Positions 4,441 to 8,595 of a DNA stretch of 8,595 bases are shown here, piece after piece (the first letter of the stretch is position 1; every line of letters begins with the position of its first letter). The notes below the pieces were generated by a model. It was not told the origin of the DNA, ran no database searches, and saw only the letters and a program-made list of their open reading frames with translations. The stretch comes from Thermoproteota archaeon (lineage in GTDB: Archaea > Thermoproteota > Methanomethylicia > Nezhaarchaeales > WYZ-LMO8), in NCBI GenBank assembly GCA_011605835.1, contig JAAOZJ010000115.1, forward strand, positions 1 to 8,595. Direction: 5' to 3'. The translations under genes were made by a program, and so were the position numbers.

Positions 4441-6429
4441 TCACGTGTGAAGCTTATTAGAGCTGTTTAAACCTGTCGTAACCCCCTGAATAGTCTGCCT
4501 CACGCTGTAACGCTTCCCTCCAGCCCACTCGACGAACAGTCCTAAGTAATCGGGCGTTGCCCTCGTTAAGCGCGAGGCCGCGTGGTACGCTATCACCTCC
4601 ACGCCCAGCCTTTTGTACTCCTCGGCAAGGTCTAAGACCTCTCTTCTGGGGCTTTCGGTCAAGAAGACGTTCGCAGCCCCGTCGGATATTATGTGGAGAG
4701 AGAGCTTCGAGTTCTTGTACACCCTCCTGAATGCCTTGAAGTGATCGAGGGCTGTCAACAATGCTAGCGTGAAGGGCGTCGAGCCTCCGATCGGCACCTT
4801 CTCCAAGCCCTCGTACACGAAATCCAAGTTCCTGGTGGGCCCGGCCACTGTGGTCGCTCCCTTCCCCCTAAACACTATAAGGGAAGCGTAGGTTCTATTG
4901 ACGTAGGCCTCCTCCACCAACGACTTAAGCACTCGCTTCGCGATGGAGACCTTCTTCTGGGCAAGCATGCTTCCGCTGGCGTCCAAGAGTATCGCGTGGA
5001 ACGCCGGTATCCTCTCTTTCCTGACCCTCACCCTGATGCACGAGGGGTTGATGACTATTGGTGCTACTGGGCTGGACGCCACCGATGCCCTCAGGGTCGC
5101 TGGCAGGTCCACATCCATGAGCCGTTGCTCGAGTGGTGGTATGGCGTCTATCGGGACCCCCTTGAAGGACGCTATCGCCGTCGTCTTGAAGTTCCTCGAT
5201 CCCCTGCCAGAGGCTCTACCCCACGCCCCAAAGTCGTCGGAGGGTCCTCTGTCAAGGTCTATTGAGGCTTCGCTGAAGTCCTTAAGGTGGGCCTCGATCC
5301 TGTCGCTCCTACCGCTACCTACGGCCCCAAAACCGCTACTCGGTCTCGGGCTGGCCTCGCGATTGCCCTCTCTCTGCCCCTTCTCCGGCTCGGGCCTCTC
5401 GCCCGTCAGCTCCTTGATCACTTCGTCGAACTTCCTCTGGGGCTCCTCGAAGGGCCTCGACTTGAGCCTGTGCCTCAAGGCTAGCTCCATGGCCTTAGTG
5501 ACGTCGCTTAACTCGACGCGCGTCCTCCCATCCAGAGCAGCGATGGCCTTCGCCGTCCTGACAGTCACTATTTCGGCCCTGTGGGTCTTGATCCCGAGCT
5601 TGACGACCGTGGTCGTCACGAGCTTCAATAGGTCTCTGTCCATGGCAACGTCATTCACCATCCCCCTGGCCTTCGCTATCCTCTCCTCTATCTGCTTCTC
5701 GGAGGGCTCCCACCTCTCGTAGAAGGACTCGGGGTCCCTTGCGAACTCGTCGACCCTCGCGACTATCTCGGCCCTCTCCTCCGGGTCCATGGAGGCCTCC
5801 ACCGATATGTACAGGCCGAACCTGTCCAGTATCTGAGGCCTCAACATGCCCTCTTCTGGGTTCATAGACCCCACGAGCACGAACCTAGCGGGGTGCTTGA
5901 AGGAGACCCCCTCCCTCTCGACGACGTTCCAGCCGCTCGCGGCCGCGTCGAGTATCAGGTCGGCTATGTAGTCCTCGAGTAAGTTCACCTCGTCTATGTA
6001 AAGGACTTGTCTGTTGGCCTCGGCGAGGAGCCCTGGCTTGAAGGCCACCCTCCCGGTCTTGATCGTCTGCTCGATGTCTATTGACCCCGCGACTCTGTCG
6101 GGCGTCGCGTTCAGCGGGAGGTCCACGACTCGTATCTTCCTCGACTCGTATTCTATCCTCTCCTCCTTAGACCAGAGGTCGTAGTGGACGTCGCACATCT
6201 CAAGGGGGTTGAAGGGGTTGCAGTTGAAGGGACAGCCCTTGGCCACTGGCAGCTCCGGCAAGACCTGGGCAAAGGCCCTCACGAGGGTCGACTTCCCCGT
6301 CCCCTTGTCCCCTGCCAGCACAACGCCTCCAATTAGCGGGTTCACCGCGTTCACCATCAGGGCCAGCTTGGCGTTTTCCATGCCGACTATGGCGCTGAAG
6401 GGGAAGTATATCTTGCTGTGGTGTTTCAC
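4441..6429 (-). CDS. AAA+/VWA metal chelatase subunit (ChlI-ChlD type; CobS/CobT-like)
   Basis: Such proteins use ATP to drive metal insertion into a tetrapyrrole, together with a large ChlH/CobN subunit. In archaea without chlorophyll the usual product is a cobalt corrinoid. Positions count from GTG 6429. The AAA+ domain holds Walker A GDKGTGKST (40-48), Walker B VLYIDE (142-147), the ChlI signature GSMNPEEG (187-194) and the arginine of LDRF (203). A basic, Ser/Gly/Pro-rich linker fills about 342-417. The VWA domain carries a complete MIDAS: DASGS (483-487), Thr551 and Asp583. One chain thus combines active ATPase and VWA parts. C66, C70, C79 and H82 form a possible metal site. The start at 6429 is preferred because a perfect GAGGTGA at 6441-6435 lies 5 bases upstream; a GTG at 6438 adds three residues but lies inside that site. 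It is the last gene of the leftward transporter cluster. No large subunit lies nearby. Confidence 0.88.
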   Translation of the reverse strand: MKHHSKIYFPFSAIVGMENAKLALMVNAVNPLIGGVVLAGDKGTGKSTLVRAFAQVLPELPVAKGCPFNCNPFNPLEMCDVHYDLWSKEERIEYESRKIRVVDLPLNATPDRVAGSIDIEQTIKTGRVAFKPGLLAEANRQVLYIDEVNLLEDYIADLILDAAASGWNVVEREGVSFKHPARFVLVGSMNPEEGMLRPQILDRFGLYISVEASMDPEERAEIVARVDEFARDPESFYERWEPSEKQIEERIAKARGMVNDVAMDRDLLKLVTTTVVKLGIKTHRAEIVTVRTAKAIAALDGRTRVELSDVTKAMELALRHRLKSRPFEEPQRKFDEVIKELTGERPEPEKGQREGNREASPRPSSGFGAVGSGRSDRIEAHLKDFSEASIDLDRGPSDDFGAWGRASGRGSRNFKTTAIASFKGVPIDAIPPLEQRLMDVDLPATLRASVASSPVAPIVINPSCIRVRVRKERIPAFHAILLDASGSMLAQKKVSIAKRVLKSLVEEAYVNRTYASLIVFRGKGATTVAGPTRNLDFVYEGLEKVPIGGSTPFTLALLTALDHFKAFRRVYKNSKLSLHIISDGAANVFLTESPRREVLDLAEEYKRLGVEVIAYHAASRLTRATPDYLGLFVEWAGGKRYSVRQTIQGVTTGLNSSNKLHT

Positions 6430-6434
6430 GGTCC

Positions 6435-6441
6435 TCACCTC
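6435..6441 (-). promoter_or_regulatory. Perfect GAGGTGA ribosome site deciding the chelatase start
   Basis: GAGGTGA is a full match to the archaeal 16S 3' end and lies 5 bases upstream of GTG 6429. The in-frame GTG at 6438 is part of this site, so the longer reading is disfavoured. Separate ribosome loading here fits the 161-base gap after the ATPase gene. Confidence 0.65.
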
Positions 6442-6590
6442 AAAGCTCCGACGAGCCTTAAAGCGCCGACAATCCTCTTACGCGGATTCGCATCACCGCC
6501 CTTCAGACCTGATGTTTGTGCACAATTTAAGCTTAGCGGTAACACCATTCTCCAGACATCCCAACACGAAGTTCACAAAGGTCGCTTAGG

Positions 6591-7391
6591 TCATGGGGTC
6601 TCGGGCATCGGGCTAGTGCCTTCCACCACGTCCTCCACGACTATGAAGGGTCTCGGGTTCTTCGCGAGAACTGCCTTCACGTTGAAGACTTCCATTATGT
6701 TCTCTGGCGTCAAGACCTCATGGGGCCTCCCGATCGCGTACACCGAGCCGTCCTTCATGAGGACTACCTTGTCTGCGAATCTAAGCGCTAGGTTGATGTC
6801 GTGAAGAGACGCTATCGTCACGAGGGCTTTCTCCCTAGTTATCGACCTGACGAGTTTCAAGACCTCGATCTGGTATTTTAAGTCGAGACTAGAGACGGGC
6901 TCGTCCAAGAGGAGGACCTTGGGCTCTTGAGCCAAGACCCTCGCTAACATGACCCTCTGCCTCTCCCCTCCGCTCAGCTCGTGTAGATAGCGATTTGCGA
7001 GCCGCTCAACGCCCACTAACTTCATGGCTTCTTCAATGATTTGCACGTCACGAGGAGATAGCGCCCATGTAACGTGCGGTTTTCTCCCTAGAGCCACGAC
7101 CTCCCAGACGCGCATCGAGAACCCCACTTCGACGCCTTGCGGCATGTAGCCCATCAACTTAGCGAGCTCGCCCTCCTTAAGCTCCCTCAAGTCCCTCTCA
7201 TCAACGTAGATCGCTCCCTCCTTGGGCTTCAACACTCTCAAAATGGTCCGCAAAAGCGTGGTCTTGCCAGAGCCGTTGGGTCCCAGAACCGCCGCCACCT
7301 CGCCCTGCCGAAACTCGGCGGTGACACCGTCTAGAGCTCTAAACGAGCCGTAGTAGACGACGGCCCCCCTGACCGAGATCCTCACTGCCAT
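6591..7391 (-). CDS. ABC transporter ATPase, FecE/BtuD family
   Basis: This is the cytoplasmic ATPase that powers import of a ferric chelate, heme or corrinoid with the permease encoded just upstream. All ABC motifs are present: Walker A GPNGSGKTT (37-45), Q-loop Gln85, signature LSGGERQR (139-146), Walker B VLLLDEP (159-165), D-loop SSLD (167-170) and switch His197. The sequence VWEVVALGRKPH (95-106) is typical of the FecE/BtuD group. The length of 266 is normal for it, and the tail (240-266) is acidic. ATG 7391 is supported by GAGGAGG at 7403-7397, 5 bases upstream. The first 10 bases overlap the end of the permease gene, so translation is likely coupled. The substrate cannot be told from the ATPase itself; the chelatase next door favours a metal tetrapyrrole or its metal. 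Confidence 0.94.
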   Translation of the reverse strand: MAVRISVRGAVVYYGSFRALDGVTAEFRQGEVAAVLGPNGSGKTTLLRTILRVLKPKEGAIYVDERDLRELKEGELAKLMGYMPQGVEVGFSMRVWEVVALGRKPHVTWALSPRDVQIIEEAMKLVGVERLANRYLHELSGGERQRVMLARVLAQEPKVLLLDEPVSSLDLKYQIEVLKLVRSITREKALVTIASLHDINLALRFADKVVLMKDGSVYAIGRPHEVLTPENIMEVFNVKAVLAKNPRPFIVVEDVVEGTSPMPETP

Positions 7392-8413
7392 ATACGCCTC
7401 CTCGCTCGCACGAACAACCCCAAGAAGAAAGGCGCACCGAACATAGCCGTGATGACACCTACAGGGATCTCAGCGGGTCGCATAAGCGTCCTCGCCCCAA
7501 CGTCCGCAATCGTGAGGAGGGAAGTGCCGATGATCGCGGCCATCGGGATGACGTACCTGTTGTCCGCGCCGACCAAGTAGCGGGCTATGTGAGGCGACAT
7601 GAGGCACACGAAGCCGACGGGGCCTATTTGGCTTGCGACGAGGGCGGTGCTGAAGGCGGTAGCGAGCGTCCCCACGAGCCTCGTCCTCTTAGGATTCGTC
7701 CCGAGAGAGGCAGCGGTCTCGTCCCCCAGCGAGAGGGCGTTGAGGTCCCAAGCCATTTTGATGGACAGTGCCGTTGAGGCGACGAGCGCGACGAACAGCA
7801 AGTACACGCCAAGCCAGTCCACCCTCATCAAGTCCCCCATGGACCACAACACGAAGATCCTCAGCTGGGTCTCTCCAGCCAAGTACTGCAGAAACGAAGT
7901 GGCAGCCGAGAAGAGGTAGGCGACGGCTATGCCGCCCAAGACGAGGGACTCGGGTGTCATGCCTCTGAGCCCAGCCAAGCCTGTCACGAGCACCATGGCC
8001 AATATCGAGAAAGCGAAAGCGTTGGTCGACGCGGCGGCGGTCAGGGCGAAGGGGTCACCTGTACTTATGAGCTTCTTGCCCAAGATTATTGCCAAGGCAG
8101 CGCCGAAGGACGCTGCCGAGTTCAGGCCAAGAGTGAATGGAGAGGCTAGGGGGTTTCTAGTGAGGGCCTGTAGGACGACGCCGTTAATCGCCAAGGCGGC
8201 CCCGGCTACGAGGGATGCGATCGTCCTAGGGACTCTGTAAGACCACACGATGGTCCCCTCGACGCCCTCGGAGTTCCCGAGAAGAGCAGATACGACCTTG
8301 TCAAAGGATATGGAAACTGAGCCCGTGGAAACGGACGTAAAAAATAATAGAGGCGGTAGCGCCGTTGCTAGGATGACAAAGGCTCCCTTCAGCCTGCTGT
8401 TGGGTAGACCCAT
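7382..8413 (-). CDS. ABC transporter permease, FecCD/BtuC family
   Basis: This is an integral membrane permease that works as a dimer and passes iron-siderophore, heme or corrinoid substrates from the binding protein across the membrane. The 343 residues are the family length, with about nine to ten hydrophobic segments. Family marks are RTIASLVAGAALAINGVVLQ (63-82) followed by RNPLASPF (86-93), the cytoplasmic coupling loop SLGDETAASLG (228-238), GPVGFVCLMSPHIAR (264-278) and PAEIPVGVITAMFGAPFFLG (313-332). The N-terminal segment 10-27 is a membrane helix. ATG 8413 is the only usable start: an in-frame stop lies not far upstream, and GAGG at 8419-8416 is close to it, with GGGG just before. 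It overlaps the binding protein gene by 25 bases and the ATPase gene by 10, so all three are made together. There are no broken motifs. Confidence 0.94.
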   Translation of the reverse strand: MGLPNSRLKGAFVILATALPPLLFFTSVSTGSVSISFDKVVSALLGNSEGVEGTIVWSYRVPRTIASLVAGAALAINGVVLQALTRNPLASPFTLGLNSAASFGAALAIILGKKLISTGDPFALTAAASTNAFAFSILAMVLVTGLAGLRGMTPESLVLGGIAVAYLFSAATSFLQYLAGETQLRIFVLWSMGDLMRVDWLGVYLLFVALVASTALSIKMAWDLNALSLGDETAASLGTNPKRTRLVGTLATAFSTALVASQIGPVGFVCLMSPHIARYLVGADNRYVIPMAAIIGTSLLTIADVGARTLMRPAEIPVGVITAMFGAPFFLGLFVRARRRIWQ

Positions 8414-8595
8414 ATCCTCGCCCCTACGCAGTACTTGTCAATGCCCATCGTTCGAAGTAGGTCGTCGAAGAGCCCTTTCAAGTCCACGTCCTTGAAGAGC
8501 TCTGGGTGCAATAGCTTAGCTACTAAGGCAAGTTGCAAGGCCTTGCCGTAGCCTCCGTCATAAATGCTTGAAATGACGTAAGTCCTGTTGTTGGC
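8389..8595 (-). CDS. C-terminal end of a FecB/BtuF-type substrate-binding protein
   Basis: The last 68 residues of a gene running off the right edge end at TGA 8391-8389. The segment GYGKALQLALVAKLLHPELF (15-34 of the fragment), followed by KDVDLKGLFDDLLRTMGID, matches the end of periplasmic-binding-protein-2 (Fe/B12) lipoproteins, where the last helices carry an AKLLHPELF-like motif. In archaea such proteins are anchored outside the cell and hand substrate to the permease. Its 3' end overlaps the permease start by 25 bases, which gives the canonical binding protein, permease, ATPase order. The signal peptide and ligand site lie outside the window, so the substrate is open. Confidence 0.82.
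   Translation of the reverse strand, partial: ANNRTYVISSIYDGGYGKALQLALVAKLLHPELFKDVDLKGLFDDLLRTMGIDKYCVGARIWVYPTAG

Noticed and set aside
4943..5722. Long plus-strand open frame of 259 codons opposite the chelatase
   Set aside because: It lies wholly inside a confidently identified gene. Its leucine- and serine-rich translation is what the reverse of such GC-rich coding sequence gives, and no family motif is present.
7599..8240. Plus-strand open frames opposite the permease
   Set aside because: They are reverse-strand shadows of the permease gene, with no ribosome sites and no recognisable protein features.

Overview
The window looks like chromosomal DNA of a hyperthermophilic crenarchaeon (Thermoproteota; a Desulfurococcales or Thermoproteales type is most likely). 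The evidence is dense use of AGG/AGA for arginine, TATA boxes close to start codons, GTG starts behind GGAGG or GAGGTGA ribosome sites, short overlaps within one gene cluster, and a PaREP1-family protein, a family typical of this group. The species cannot be fixed from the sequence alone.

The left part (1-1410) holds the first codons of a leftward gene at the window edge, a 14-bp palindromic TATA element placed evenly between two divergent start codons, and a full-length stand-alone tnpB (IS200/IS605, IS1341-type) with no tnpA beside it. The TnpB keeps its RuvC catalytic residues but has no zinc-ribbon cysteines. The end of tnpB and the following 37 bases hold consecutive inverted repeats, ending in a 13-bp perfect stem extended by 4 more pairs. 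This is the expected position and form of the omega/reRNA scaffold and right end.

The middle part (1411-4440) is loosely packed accessory sequence. It has a membrane-anchored coiled-coil protein built from 7- and 11-residue repeats, an unrecognised 154-residue protein with a T-run terminator, a PaREP1/HEPN-like protein, and gene-poor stretches with a few small or decayed reading frames.

The right part (4441-8595) is one leftward cluster in the order substrate-binding protein (partial, entering from the right edge), FecCD/BtuC-type permease, ABC ATPase, then a 662-residue AAA+ plus VWA metal chelatase of the ChlI/ChlD (CobS/CobT-like) kind. The first three genes overlap and form an importer for a ferric chelate or corrinoid. 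The chelatase lies 161 bp further on, on the same strand. Together they suggest a metal-tetrapyrrole task (cobalt/corrinoid is favoured over iron), but the large CobN/ChlH-type subunit such a chelatase needs is not in the window.

I found no CRISPR array, tRNA or rRNA. The best candidates for something less ordinary are the zinc-ribbon-less TnpB with its predicted guide-RNA scaffold, the shared palindromic divergent promoter, and the Cys/His cluster in the chelatase.
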